In this document: positions 14,974 to 23,999 of the stretch, in pieces | Layout: each line of letters begins with the position of its first letter | Position numbering within the stretch: position 1 is the stretch's first letter | Assembly: GCF_030815415.1 (NCBI RefSeq) | Contig: NZ_JAUSWW010000001.1 | Location: forward strand, 5,766,001-5,830,000 | Origin: Streptomyces canus | GTDB lineage: Bacteria; Actinomycetota; Actinomycetes; Streptomycetales; Streptomycetaceae | Direction: 5' to 3' | DNA: 64,000 bases | Notes under the pieces: model-generated | The model's database searches: none | What the model was told of the DNA's origin: nothing | The model's input: the letters and a program-made list of their open reading frames with translations, nothing else | Translations under genes and position numbers: made by a program

Positions 14974-17900
14974 GTGGCGGGCGAGTTCCCCGACAGGTCG
15001 AAGCAGCGCGAGTCGTCGGCAGAACCGACGTCGGGGAGCGCGAGTCCGGTTCCCGAAGCCCGGGGTGAGGTGCGCGACCCGCGCCTCGCGGTCGCCCGCG
15101 ACACCGAGCCGCCCGCGGCCCGCGGTGGCGTGGACACGGCGACACGGGTCTTCTCGGCCCGCGACGTGGCCCAGGCCCGAGCCGCGGCCCAGGAGCCGAA
15201 GCCGACCCCTCCGGGCACGCCCGACGAGGACACCACGGCGACGGAGGGCCCCCAGGACGCCGGGAAGGCCGGAGCAGGCGACGCCGATGACGCCACGGCC
15301 GACGCCGAGACCCCGGACGCGACCGAGGGCGCCGCAGGGTCTGCGGAGGCCGGTGCCGGGCTCCCGGAGGCCGCCGAGGGCGCGAAGGAGGCACCGGTGA
15401 CCGAGGACGTCCAGGACGCCGTACCGACCGAGGGCGCGGAGGCCGAGGGCGGGCCCGCGAAGGACGCCGAGGGCGCGGAGGATTCAGCGGCGGCCGAGGA
15501 TGTCCAGGACGCCGTACCGACCGACAGTGCCGCAGGTGAGCGGGACGCGGGGGCTTCGGCGGCGGCCGGTGAGTCGGCGCCTGCCGGGGCCGAGGGCGCC
15601 GCGGGGGCTGCGGAGGCCGGTGCCGAGGTCTCGAAGGGCGCGGTCGCCGACGACGGGCCCGCGAACGGCGGCGAGGGCGCGGAGGATGCAACGGCGGCCG
15701 CGGATGTCCAGGACGCTGCGCTGACCGACAGTGCCGGGGGTTCGCGGGACGCGGGGGCTTCGGCGGCGGCCGGTGAGTCGGGGTCTGCCGGGGCCGAGGG
15801 CGCCGCGGGGGCTGTGGACCCCCGTGCCGGGGTCTCGGAGGCTACCGAGGGTGCGGAGGGCGCCGCGGCGACCGACAGCGTGCCCGTGAAGGGCACGGGC
15901 GCCGGGGATGCGGCGGCGGCCGAGGATGTCCAGGACGCGGTGCCGATCGGCGGTGCCACGGGTTCGCGGGACGCGGGGGCTTCGGCGGCGGCCGGTGAGT
16001 CGGCGTCTGCCGGGGCCGAGGGCGCCGTGAGGGCTGCGGACGGCCGTGCCGGGGTCTCGGAGGGCGCGGAGGCCGGGGACGGGCCCGTGAAGGGCGCCGA
16101 GGGTGCCGGGGATGCAACGGCGGCCGAGGACGCCCAGGACGTCGCGCCGACCGACAGAGCCGAGGGCGCCGCAGGGTCTGCGGAGGTGGAGGGCGGGCCC
16201 TCGAAGGACGCCGAGGGCGCGGAGGACGCGCCGCCGGCCGAGGACGTCCAGGACGCTGCGCCGACCGACAGTGCCAGGGGTTCGCGGGACGTGGAGGCTT
16301 CGGCGGCGCCCGAGGACTCGTCGCCTGCCGGGGCCGAGGGCGTTCAGGATTCCGCGCCGACCCGCGGTGCCGAGGGTTCGCGGGACGTGGAGGGATCGGC
16401 GGCGGCTGACGGGGCCATGGGTGAACCCGGCGGCGACGCCAGGTTGCGTGCTGCTGTGGCCGCCTGGGTGCGGTCCGGGGATTCTCCGGGGGCGGCGGAC
16501 TCGGGTGCCAAGGACGGTGAGCGACCGGCGAGCGCCGCGAAGTCTGACGCTGCGGCCGACCCGCGCGCCACCACGGACCCGAGCGAGGCCGTGGACGCCC
16601 GTGCGGAGGCCGCGCAGGGGCCCCGTGCCGGCGCGGACCCCAGCGACGCCGTGGATGCCCGTGAGCCCGGGGAGAAGGCTGACGAGCCCGCGCCGAAGGC
16701 TCGCGTGGACCAGCCCACGACCATGCTCAAGCTGCCCAGCAAGTTCGTCGCGCTCAAGCCCGACGTCACCACCGCCATCCCCCAGGTCGGCCCCGAGCGC
16801 ACCACCCAGCAGCCCCTCCCGCCCAAGCCCCCGCTGGACCTGCTGGCCGAGCTCACGAACACCCCGCCGCCCCCGCAGACACCGCTGCGGACCACGTTCC
16901 GGCGGGTCAAGATCTGGACCCCCCTCGTCCTGCTCCTCGCAGTTGTCTTTGCGGTCGCACAGGCGATGCGCCCCCTGCCCACCCCCACCCTCGAACTCAC
17001 CGCCGAGGACAGCTACTCCTTCGACGGCAGCAAGGTCGACATCCCGTGGCCCGCGGAGGGCCAGGCCGCCCTCGACGTCCAGGGCATCGGCAGCTTCGGC
17101 TCCTCCGGTGACCAGAAGCCCGTCCCGATCGCCAGTGTCGCCAAGGTCATGACGGCGTACATCATCCTCCGCGACCACCCGCTCAAGAGCGGCGCCGCAG
17201 GCCCGAAGATCAAGATCGACCAGACCGCCGAGGTCCAGTCCAAGGCCGGTCAGGAATCGACCGTGAACGTGACCGCCGGGGACTCCATCTCCCAGCGCGA
17301 GGCCCTCGAGAGCATCCTGATCGCATCCGCGAACAACGTGGCGAGGCTCCTCGCCCGCTGGGACGCCGGCTCGGAGAAGGCGTTCGTCGAGAAGATGAAC
17401 GCCGCCGCCGAGGACCTCGGGATGACGAACACGACGTACACCGACCCCTCGGGTCTGAACAACACCACCGTCTCCACCGCCGTGGACCAGGTGAAGCTGG
17501 GCAAGAAGGCGATGGAGGAGCCCGCGTTCCGCGAGGTCGCGACGATGATGTCGTACGACGACTACAAGGGCGTCAACCACCCCAACTGGAACCAGATCGT
17601 CGGCAAGAACAACGTCGTCGGCATCAAGACCGGCACCACCACCTCCGCCCTCGGCAACCTCCTCTTCGCGGCGAAGAAGGAGGTCAACGGGGAGACCCGC
17701 ACCATCGTCGGCGCCGTCGTCCGCCAGCCCGCCGGTGGTGTGGACAACACCATCCTCAGCGCCGCCCTCACCTCGGGTGACCAGCTGATCCGGGCGGCGC
17801 AGGGCGCGCTGGAGTCCGCGACGATCCTCAAGAAGGGCGATGTCGTCGGCTACGTCGACGACGGCCTCGGCGGCAGGACCCCGGTCGTCGCCACCAAGGA

Positions 17901-18102
17901 CGTCACGGCCGTCGGCTGGTCCGGGCTCACCGTCAAGCTGACCTTCGCCGCCGACGACGTACCGCACACCGCGAAGGCCGGCACCAAGGTCGGCACCCTC
18001 ACCGTGGGTGACGCCTCGGCCGGTGCGGTGAAGGTGCCGGTCGCGTTGCAGAAGGACCTCGTCGAGCCGGGCTTCACGGACAAGCTGACGCGCATCAGCT
18101 GA
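14974..18102 (+). CDS. D-alanyl-D-alanine carboxypeptidase with very long repetitive cytoplasmic N-terminus
   Basis: This PBP5/DacC-type enzyme trims peptidoglycan stem peptides outside the membrane. All three active-site motifs are visible: S721-VAK (SxxK), S785-AN, and K885-TG. The order is a roughly 640-residue Ala/Glu/Asp/Gly-rich repetitive tail, a single membrane helix at about 650-666 (PLVLLLAVVFAVAQAM), then the catalytic domain. Because the helix follows the tail, the tail should be cytoplasmic. Total length 1042 residues is more than twice the usual enzyme. GGAGG lies about 9 bases before GTG 14974. The downstream membrane protein gene follows after 142 bases, as it does, from memory, in other Streptomyces. 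Confidence 0.93.
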   Translation: MAGEFPDRSKQRESSAEPTSGSASPVPEARGEVRDPRLAVARDTEPPAARGGVDTATRVFSARDVAQARAAAQEPKPTPPGTPDEDTTATEGPQDAGKAGAGDADDATADAETPDATEGAAGSAEAGAGLPEAAEGAKEAPVTEDVQDAVPTEGAEAEGGPAKDAEGAEDSAAAEDVQDAVPTDSAAGERDAGASAAAGESAPAGAEGAAGAAEAGAEVSKGAVADDGPANGGEGAEDATAAADVQDAALTDSAGGSRDAGASAAAGESGSAGAEGAAGAVDPRAGVSEATEGAEGAAATDSVPVKGTGAGDAAAAEDVQDAVPIGGATGSRDAGASAAAGESASAGAEGAVRAADGRAGVSEGAEAGDGPVKGAEGAGDATAAEDAQDVAPTDRAEGAAGSAEVEGGPSKDAEGAEDAPPAEDVQDAAPTDSARGSRDVEASAAPEDSSPAGAEGVQDSAPTRGAEGSRDVEGSAAADGAMGEPGGDARLRAAVAAWVRSGDSPGAADSGAKDGERPASAAKSDAAADPRATTDPSEAVDARAEAAQGPRAGADPSDAVDAREPGEKADEPAPKARVDQPTTMLKLPSKFVALKPDVTTAIPQVGPERTTQQPLPPKPPLDLLAELTNTPPPPQTPLRTTFRRVKIWTPLVLLLAVVFAVAQAMRPLPTPTLELTAEDSYSFDGSKVDIPWPAEGQAALDVQGIGSFGSSGDQKPVPIASVAKVMTAYIILRDHPLKSGAAGPKIKIDQTAEVQSKAGQESTVNVTAGDSISQREALESILIASANNVARLLARWDAGSEKAFVEKMNAAAEDLGMTNTTYTDPSGLNNTTVSTAVDQVKLGKKAMEEPAFREVATMMSYDDYKGVNHPNWNQIVGKNNVVGIKTGTTTSALGNLLFAAKKEVNGETRTIVGAVVRQPAGGVDNTILSAALTSGDQLIRAAQGALESATILKKGDVVGYVDDGLGGRTPVVATKDVTAVGWSGLTVKLTFAADDVPHTAKAGTKVGTLTVGDASAGAVKVPVALQKDLVEPGFTDKLTRIS
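15400..16395 (+). repeat. degenerate in-frame repeats inside the carboxypeptidase gene
   Basis: A coding module beginning AEDVQDAVPTDSA, then RDAGASAAAGES and AGAEGA, recurs with starts near 15493, 15699, 15921, 16125 and 16239 (spacing about 204-222 bases, the last one shortened). The unit is 68-74 residues, acidic and Ala-rich, and likely intrinsically disordered. The copies differ by substitutions and small in-frame deletions, suggesting recombination-driven length change. The number of copies is expected to vary among related strains. Confidence 0.8.
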
Positions 18103-18244
18103 CCCGTAGAGCGGCTCGTACGGCAAAAGAGGAGCGAAGATCCTGTATGCACCCCGTCGACCGGGTACCCGTCAGGGCGCCCGGCGGCGGGCTGCGTGCT
18201 AGCGTCACGAATCGGGGCAGGTCGCCGCTCCCGGAGACGCAGCC

Positions 18245-20179
18245 GTGAACATGGCCGGAACGGGACGGGGCCGAGAACAGAAGACGGGACACGGGGAGTG
18301 CCTGAAGGTGGCCACAGCCGAGCCGACACGCGCCGACGACGCCGATCCGGGCCCGGGAACCGGCCCGCGAATACGTGTGCCCGCGCCGCGTGACGGCGGG
18401 GGACGCACGAGCAGTCCTGCGGAGGATCCCGCGGAGGAGCAGCCGTCGGCTGCGTACACCGCCTTCCTCGCTCTGCGTGAGCGGCTGCTGAGACACCCGG
18501 TCCTCTCCCTCACCGCACTGTCCGGTGTGCTCCACATCGTCTGGTTCTTCACCTTCGCCAACAGCGGCGGCGACCTGGCCGCACAGGACGCCTGGGCCGA
18601 GTTCGTCGGCCGCCACCCGGACTCGGCGTACAACCTGGCCTGGTACGGCGGGATGCACCCGGTGTCGTACAGCGTGGTGTCGCCGTATCTGATGTCGGTT
18701 CTCGGTGTCCGTACGACGATGATGATCGCGGGGACGATCTCCGCCGGGCTGCTCACGATGATCCTCATCCGCAGCCGGTCGGTGCAGAACCCGCTGTGGG
18801 CGGCGCTCGCCGGGCTCGTCGCCTTCCTCTGCAACGCCGCCTCCGGGCGGGTCACCTTCGGTCTGGGCACGGCGTTCGCGCTCGGCGCGGTCGCCGTCGT
18901 GTTCTGCTGGCCGCACCGCTGGCGCTACAAGCGGTGGGCGAAGGCGCTGTGCGCGGCCCCGCTGGCCGCGCTCGCGACGATGGCCTCGCCGGTGGCGGGC
19001 CTGTTCGTGGGGCTGGTGGCCGCGGCGCTGTTCCTGCAGAAGCGGCGGCCGGGCGCGTGGGCGCTGGGGCTCGCGCCGACCGCGGTGGTCGCGGTGTCGG
19101 CCTGGCTCTTCCCGTTCTCCGGCACGCAGCCGATGGGGTTCGGCTCGGTGATCCTGCCGTTCTCGTACGGCGTCCTCGTCTGCGTGCTCGTCCCCAAGCA
19201 GTGGAAGACGGTCCGGCTGACGGCCGGGGTGTATTCGCTCGGTGTCGTCCTGGTCTGGCTGATCAGCTCGCAGATCGGGACCAACATCTCGCGGCTGCCG
19301 ATGCTCTTCGCCGGGGTCGTGCTGGTGGCGGCGCTGCCCTTCGCGGTGCCGCGCTCCCGCAAGTGGTACGCGATCGTCCTGTCGATCGCCGTGTTCACCG
19401 GCTGGATCGGGTTCAAGTCGGTCGACGACATCGTCCACACCACCCCGGCCGCCTCCTGGGCCCGCGAACTGGCCCCGCTCGTCAACGAACTCCAGGGGGT
19501 CGGCGCGGAGAAGGGCCGCGTCGAAGTCGTGCCCGCGCGCTCCCACCGCGAGGCCTCCGCGCTGGCCCCGTACGTCAACCTGGCCCGCGGCTGGAACCGC
19601 CAGGCCGACATGGAGCGCAACCCGCTCTTCTACGACGACACCCTGAACTCGGCGAACTACCACGAGTGGCTCGGCCGCTGGGCCGTGCACTTCGTGGTGC
19701 TGCCGAAGGACGCGCCCGACGGGGACGGCGGGGAGCGCGAGCGGGAGCTCGTGCAGCGCGGGATGCCGTACCTCAAGCAGGTCTGGGGCGACGCCAACTG
19801 GCAGCTGTTCAAGGTCACCGACCCGGCCCCGCTCGCCGAGCCCGACGCGGTCGTCGAGCGCGCCGAGCAGGGCGAGTGGACCCTCCAGGTGACCAAGCCG
19901 GGCCGGATCCTCGTCCGCATCCCCTACTCGCCGTGGCTGAGCATCGTCGACGCCGAGGGCAAGAGCCTCGAGGGCCCCCGGGAGACGGAGGCGTCCAAGG
20001 ACCGGCCCGACGGCGAGCCGAAGTCGTACGACAACGTCAACGGCTGTCTGATGGAGACGGAGGAGGACGTCCACGGCGACAAGTGGACCGAACTGCTGGC
20101 GCCGAAGGCGGGGACGTACCGGTTGGCGGCGCCGTATCAGCTGCCGCGCGGGACGCCGTGCCCCGACGAGCTGAAGTGA
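18245..20179 (+). CDS. polytopic membrane protein with extracytoplasmic C-terminal domain (MFS- or GT-C-like, function unknown)
   Basis: The 644-residue protein has an N-terminal disordered segment, about ten membrane helices (from LSLTALSGVLHIVWFFTF to IVLSIAVFTGWIGF), and a soluble C-terminal domain of about 240 residues. That domain contains WARELAPLVNELQGVGAEKG, NSANYHEWLGRWAVHFVVLP and ILVRIPYSPWLSIVD. A first exported loop with DAWAEFVGRHPDSAYNLAWY, multiple helices and a soluble tail recall GT-C glycosyltransferases, while databases often label such proteins transporters. I cannot decide. An alternative start is GTG 18308, 9 bases after GGGGAG. Probably co-regulated with the carboxypeptidase upstream. 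Confidence 0.8.
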   Translation: MNMAGTGRGREQKTGHGECLKVATAEPTRADDADPGPGTGPRIRVPAPRDGGGRTSSPAEDPAEEQPSAAYTAFLALRERLLRHPVLSLTALSGVLHIVWFFTFANSGGDLAAQDAWAEFVGRHPDSAYNLAWYGGMHPVSYSVVSPYLMSVLGVRTTMMIAGTISAGLLTMILIRSRSVQNPLWAALAGLVAFLCNAASGRVTFGLGTAFALGAVAVVFCWPHRWRYKRWAKALCAAPLAALATMASPVAGLFVGLVAAALFLQKRRPGAWALGLAPTAVVAVSAWLFPFSGTQPMGFGSVILPFSYGVLVCVLVPKQWKTVRLTAGVYSLGVVLVWLISSQIGTNISRLPMLFAGVVLVAALPFAVPRSRKWYAIVLSIAVFTGWIGFKSVDDIVHTTPAASWARELAPLVNELQGVGAEKGRVEVVPARSHREASALAPYVNLARGWNRQADMERNPLFYDDTLNSANYHEWLGRWAVHFVVLPKDAPDGDGGERERELVQRGMPYLKQVWGDANWQLFKVTDPAPLAEPDAVVERAEQGEWTLQVTKPGRILVRIPYSPWLSIVDAEGKSLEGPRETEASKDRPDGEPKSYDNVNGCLMETEEDVHGDKWTELLAPKAGTYRLAAPYQLPRGTPCPDELK

Positions 20180-20186
20180 GTGCGGC

Positions 20187-21035
20187 TCACCTGACCGGGA
20201 ACGCCACGTCGCACACCGCGTCGTCCGGTCCCGCCGCGTCCCAGTCCGCGAAGTAGATCTCCCGGCAGGGCCCGGCCTGTTCCAGGCCCTGCGAGGTGAT
20301 CCACTCCTCCACCGCCTCGAACGCGGCCAGGATCTGCGGATGGGCCACCTGGGCCTTGGTGATGCGCGTGTACGCGAACCGCTGGGCCGGCTCGACGCGG
20401 ACCTGGGTCTCCCGGGCCCGCCCGTGCTCCGCCGCCCACGCCCGTGCCGCGGCCTCGTCGGCGACCGGCACACAGGACTCGGCGGGGCCGTCGCTCTCCA
20501 TGGAGACCTCGGAGTGGTAGACGACGAACGGCGCCGCCGTCACGCCCCCGCACTCCCGCGAGGCCCCCTCCAGACGCCCCAGCGACGCCCCGATCCACGC
20601 CGGCAGCTCGTCCGCCAGCGTGTGCCGCTTCTCGGCGATCACCACCTGCTCCGGCAGCTGAACCGTCTCCACCACGAACTTCCCGTACATCTCGGAGCTC
20701 CTCCCCGACAGTCGTCCACGGAGGTACTCGGCGAGCGTCCGCTGCCCCGCCACCCGCGCCTCGACGTCCGCCCAGTACGCGGCCAGTACGTCCGCGCCCG
20801 TGGCCCCGCCCGCCTCGACCACCTCGGCGATCCGGGCGAGCGGCATGTCGAGCTGCCGCAGCAGCGCGACGAGCCGGGCGCGCTCGACCTGGCCGGGGCG
20901 GTAGTAGCGGTAGCCGCTGGCCTCGTCCACCTGGGCCGGGGCCAGCAGGCCGAGCCGGTCGTACAGCCGCAGGGCCTTGGCCGAGAGGCGGGCCCGCGCG
21001 GCGAACGCGCCGATGGTGAGCAGTTCGTCGGTCAC
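20187..21035 (-). CDS. MerR-family regulator with GyrI-like effector domain
   Basis: The N-terminal DNA-binding domain reads MTDELLTIGAFAARARLSAK, ALRLYDRLGLLAPAQVDEAS and GYRYYRPGQVERARLVALLR, the MerR winged-helix pattern. A dimerisation helix is followed by a C-terminal GyrI/BmrR-like ligand-binding domain (EQVVIAEKRHTLADELPAWI, FVVYHSE, EEWITSQGLEQAGPCREIYF). Such proteins sense drugs or small hydrophobic molecules. Start 21035 has GGAGG with 8-base spacing; GTG 21053 is a weaker alternative. It is convergent with the membrane protein gene and lies upstream, on the same strand, of no obvious target. Confidence 0.9.
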   Translation of the reverse strand: MTDELLTIGAFAARARLSAKALRLYDRLGLLAPAQVDEASGYRYYRPGQVERARLVALLRQLDMPLARIAEVVEAGGATGADVLAAYWADVEARVAGQRTLAEYLRGRLSGRSSEMYGKFVVETVQLPEQVVIAEKRHTLADELPAWIGASLGRLEGASRECGGVTAAPFVVYHSEVSMESDGPAESCVPVADEAAARAWAAEHGRARETQVRVEPAQRFAYTRITKAQVAHPQILAAFEAVEEWITSQGLEQAGPCREIYFADWDAAGPDDAVCDVAFPVR

Positions 21036-21109
21036 CGGTTCATCCTCCGTCACCGGGCGGCTTCCTCCGCCCGGTGATCAGGAGGTTCAGCCCTGCCCCA
21101 GGGACAAGG

Positions 21110-21616
21110 TCAACCGGCGAGCTGCGCCTCCACCGCGGCGACCAGTTCGTCCGACTCCGGCTCGGTCTGCGGCGAGAAGCGGGCGACGACCGTACCGTCG
21201 CGGCCGATGAGGAACTTCTCGAAGTTCCAGCGGATGTCCCCGGTGTGCCCCTCGGCGTCCGCGAAGCCGACCAGACGCTCGTAGAGCGCGTGCCGGCCCT
21301 CGCCGTTCACCTCGACCTTCTCGGTCAGCGGGAAGGTCACGCCGTACGTCGCCGAGCAGAACTCCGCGATCTCCTCGGCGCTGCCGGGCTCCTGCCCGAG
21401 GAACTGGTTGCAGGGCACGCCGAGGACGGTGAAGCCGCGCTCCGCGTACCGCTCCTGGAGCTTCTCGAGCCCGTTGTACTGCGGGGTCAGCCCGCACTTG
21501 GAGGCCACGTTCACGACGAGAACGGCCTGGCCCGTGTACTGGGAGAGGTCGGCGGAGCCGCCCTGGAGGGTGTCGATGTCGACGGCGAGGGGGGAGGTGC
21601 TGTCAGAAAGCGTCAT
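21110..21616 (-). CDS. glutathione peroxidase-family thiol peroxidase
   Basis: The 168-residue product reduces peroxides, in bacteria usually with thioredoxin. It has the peroxidatic Cys41 in NVASKCGLTPQYNGLEKL, the VLGVPCNQFLGQEPGS motif, and IRWNFEKFLIGRDG with the conserved Trp-Asn-Phe. It carries Cys rather than selenocysteine. TAGCAT (minus strand, 21628-21623) ends 6 bases before the ATG, suggesting a leaderless message. It stands alone, between the MerR and ArsR genes. Confidence 0.95.
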   Translation of the reverse strand: MTLSDSTSPLAVDIDTLQGGSADLSQYTGQAVLVVNVASKCGLTPQYNGLEKLQERYAERGFTVLGVPCNQFLGQEPGSAEEIAEFCSATYGVTFPLTEKVEVNGEGRHALYERLVGFADAEGHTGDIRWNFEKFLIGRDGTVVARFSPQTEPESDELVAAVEAQLAG

Positions 21617-21663
21617 AAGCGGATGCTAGGCGCTCCGCTGGGGGCAGCCGAACGAAGGTCGTA

Positions 21664-22689
21664 TTACGGCTGCGGGCCGTCCGTGGCTGGTCGCGCCGTT
21701 CCCCGCGCCCCTTTGGGGCGCGGACTGGCACCCGGCGCCTCGACCAGCACGTCCCCCGCCGCAGTCCGCTCGTACAGCACCGACCGACCCGCCCGCCGCC
21801 GCTCCACCAGCCCCGCGTCCAGGAGCACCCGCAGATGACGGCCGACCGAGCCGAGTGACTGGCCGGTGACGGCGACGAGCTGGGTCGTGCTCATGGGGGA
21901 GCCGAGCAGCGTGAGCACCGTCGCCCGCGCGGGCCCGACCAGCGCGCCGAGCCCCGCCGGGACCGGCCGCCGGTCGTGGTCCTCGGCGAGCACCCCGGAG
22001 CACGGGTAGACCACGGCGTACCGCTCCCGCCCCTCCCACGACACCCAGCCGCGTCCCGTCGTCACCGGGACGAAGGCCAGCTCCGCCCCGGAGGCGATCT
22101 CCCGCGGCGGATACTCGTGCAGGTTCACCTGGAACCGGCTCCCGCCGAGCCAGCGGGTCCAGGGCCGCAGCGAGTCCAGTACGGCGGCCCAGCCCCCCTG
22201 GCTCACCTGCGCGGTCCGCGCGACCACGTCGGCCTCCAGGACGCGCCGCCGACGGTCCCAGTACGGCCGTACGGTCTCCTCCCAGACGTACGTGAGGAGC
22301 GCGGCCGCCCGCTCGGGCAGGTCGTCCCGCTCCAGGACGGCGGGGAGCGGTCCGGCGAGGGACACCCGGAGGTTGGCGCGGGCCGCTTCGGGGGCGGCCG
22401 CCCGCACCCGGACCACCGTCTCCTCGAAGGTCTCCCCGGCGCACGGTGTGGGACAGAGGAAGTCGGCGATCCACGACCTGAGCCCGGCGTCGACGAGCGG
22501 TCCCGCCACCGGGTCGGCCGCGAGGAGCGCGCGGTAGCCGGGCAGATGCGCGCGCAGCCACGCCTCCTCGCCCGAGTGGGCGCCGGCCCCCGCGTGCAGC
22601 AGCTTCAGGCTCGCGAAGGTCTCCGGGAACGGGGAGACCAGGAAGCGGCTGCGGGCGAGGGTGTCGGCGTCGATCAGCCACAAACCCAT
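21664..22689 (-). CDS. ArsR-type winged-helix regulator with large N-terminal domain
   Basis: The 341-residue protein has an N-terminal effector or oligomerisation domain (about residues 1-230) and a winged helix near residues 240-310. The latter includes LGALVGPARATVLTLLGSPM, STTQLVAVTGQSLGSVGRHL and LLDAGLVERRRAGRSVLYE. It probably represses the divergent MFS gene: the 71-base gap holds TTTCG-N8-CGAAA (22703-22720). The last about 20 codons run into a dispersed GC-rich repeat, so the C-terminal tail RPKGARGTARPATDGPQP is likely repeat-encoded and not conserved. Confidence 0.88.
   Translation of the reverse strand: MGLWLIDADTLARSRFLVSPFPETFASLKLLHAGAGAHSGEEAWLRAHLPGYRALLAADPVAGPLVDAGLRSWIADFLCPTPCAGETFEETVVRVRAAAPEAARANLRVSLAGPLPAVLERDDLPERAAALLTYVWEETVRPYWDRRRRVLEADVVARTAQVSQGGWAAVLDSLRPWTRWLGGSRFQVNLHEYPPREIASGAELAFVPVTTGRGWVSWEGRERYAVVYPCSGVLAEDHDRRPVPAGLGALVGPARATVLTLLGSPMSTTQLVAVTGQSLGSVGRHLRVLLDAGLVERRRAGRSVLYERTAAGDVLVEAPGASPRPKGARGTARPATDGPQP
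21672..21728 (-). repeat. second dispersed intergenic repeat, overlapping the end of the ArsR gene
   Basis: Read on the minus strand this segment contains GGGGCGCGGGGAACGGCGCG followed by ACCAGCCACGG, the consensus-like form of the repeat at 1345-1425. It overlaps the last codons of the ArsR-type gene, whose stop codon appears to be supplied just beyond the repeat. Confidence 0.55.
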
Positions 22690-22760
22690 GCGTCGTACGA
22701 CCTTTCGTGTCTGCGCGAAACATTAACGACCGGCCGGTGATCGCTCCGAGACTCCCGTCT

Positions 22761-23999
22761 ATGCGCAGCTACCGCGACCTGTTCCGCACCCCGGAGTTCA
22801 CCCCGTTCTTCCTCTCCTACGCCGCCTTCAACGCGGCCTTGACGATCGGCGGTCTGTCGCTCGCGACGCTGGTCTACCGGGCCACGGACTCGCCGCTGCT
22901 GGCGGCGATGAGCATGTTCGGCCCGCAGCTGGCGCAGGTACTGGGCGCGACCTTCCTGCTCTCGGGCGCCGACCGGCTGCCCCCGCGGGCGACGCTGGCC
23001 GGAATGGGACTCGCCTTCGCGGCCCTCACGGCGGTGCTGGCCGTGCCCGGGCTGCCGGTCTGGGCGGTCTTCGCGGTGGTGCTGGTACAGGGCCTGATCG
23101 CGTCACTGGGCGGGGGAGTGACCGGCGGGCTGCTGAACGAGATCCTCCCCAAGTCCGGCTTCGTGCTGGGGCGTTCGATGTTCAACATGGCCTCGGGCCT
23201 GATGCAGGTCCTGGGTTTCGCGATGGGCGGCGCGCTCCTGGCACTGCTGTCCCCGCGCACCTGCCTGCTCCTGGCGGCGGCCTTGTACCTGACGCAGGCC
23301 CTGGGCTACCGCCTGGGCCTGACCGCCCGCCCGGCCCGCGCCTCGGGTCGCCTCTCGGTCCGGGCGACCTGGAGCAGCAACGCCTTCCTGTGGTCCTCCC
23401 GCCCCCGCCGCCTCACGTACCTGGGCCTGTGGATCCCCAATGGCCTGGTGGTCGGCTGCGATTCCCTGTACGTCTCCTACGCCCCGGAGGCCGCGGGCGC
23501 GCTGTTCGCGAGCGGGGCGCTGGGCATGTTCGCCGGTGACGTGTGGGTGGGCCGCTTCGTACGCCCCGCGCTGCGCCCCCGGCTGGCCACCCCGCTGCTC
23601 CTGCTGCTGGCGACGCCCTACCTGCTCTTCGCGTTCCACCCGCCGGTCGCTGTCGCGGCCATGGCGGTATGCCTCTCCAACGTCGGCTTCGCCGCGAGCC
23701 TGGTCCAGCAGGAGCGGCTGATGTCCCTCACCCCGGACGACATGGCGGGCCACGCGCTCGGGCTGCGATCCGCCGGGATGCTCACCATGCAGGGCGTGGC
23801 GGCGGCGCTGGCGGGCACGGTGGCCCAACTGACGTCCCCGGCGACGGGGATGACGGTGATGGCGACGGGGTCGATCGCGGTGACCCTGGCTCTAGTGGCG
23901 GCCGGCAAGCGTGAGGAACGACGTCCAGGTGTCGGGCGTGACGGTGAGGGCGGGGCCGTCGGTGTGCTTGGAGTCGCGGATGTGGATGGTGTGGGGTGA
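22761..23999 (+). CDS. MFS transporter
   Basis: This roughly 412-residue permease starts MRSYRDLFRTPEFTPFFLSY and has 12 predicted helices, with an MFS-like loop and helix pair (ADRLPPRATLAGMGLAFAAL). The fold resembles actinobacterial macrolide- or drug-efflux-like MFS proteins. Substrate unknown. No ribosome binding site precedes ATG 22761; GTG 22737 and GTG 22707 are alternatives, and 22761 is chosen because the typical N-terminus begins there. The last about 36 codons overlap the convergent DUF397 gene by 108 bases, and the tail GVGRDGEGGAVGVLGVADVD looks antisense-encoded. It is probably controlled by the divergent ArsR-type regulator. Confidence 0.88.
   Translation: MRSYRDLFRTPEFTPFFLSYAAFNAALTIGGLSLATLVYRATDSPLLAAMSMFGPQLAQVLGATFLLSGADRLPPRATLAGMGLAFAALTAVLAVPGLPVWAVFAVVLVQGLIASLGGGVTGGLLNEILPKSGFVLGRSMFNMASGLMQVLGFAMGGALLALLSPRTCLLLAAALYLTQALGYRLGLTARPARASGRLSVRATWSSNAFLWSSRPRRLTYLGLWIPNGLVVGCDSLYVSYAPEAAGALFASGALGMFAGDVWVGRFVRPALRPRLATPLLLLLATPYLLFAFHPPVAVAAMAVCLSNVGFAASLVQQERLMSLTPDDMAGHALGLRSAGMLTMQGVAAALAGTVAQLTSPATGMTVMATGSIAVTLALVAAGKREERRPGVGRDGEGGAVGVLGVADVDGVG

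Noticed and set aside
15484..18126. 880-codon minus-strand frame opposite the carboxypeptidase
   Set aside because: Shadow of the GC-rich repetitive gene; no start site, and composition is Arg/Gly/Leu/Val without domains.
18095..20473. 792-codon minus-strand frame opposite the membrane protein
   Set aside because: The plus strand encodes clear membrane helices; the minus frame is Arg/Gly-rich shadow.
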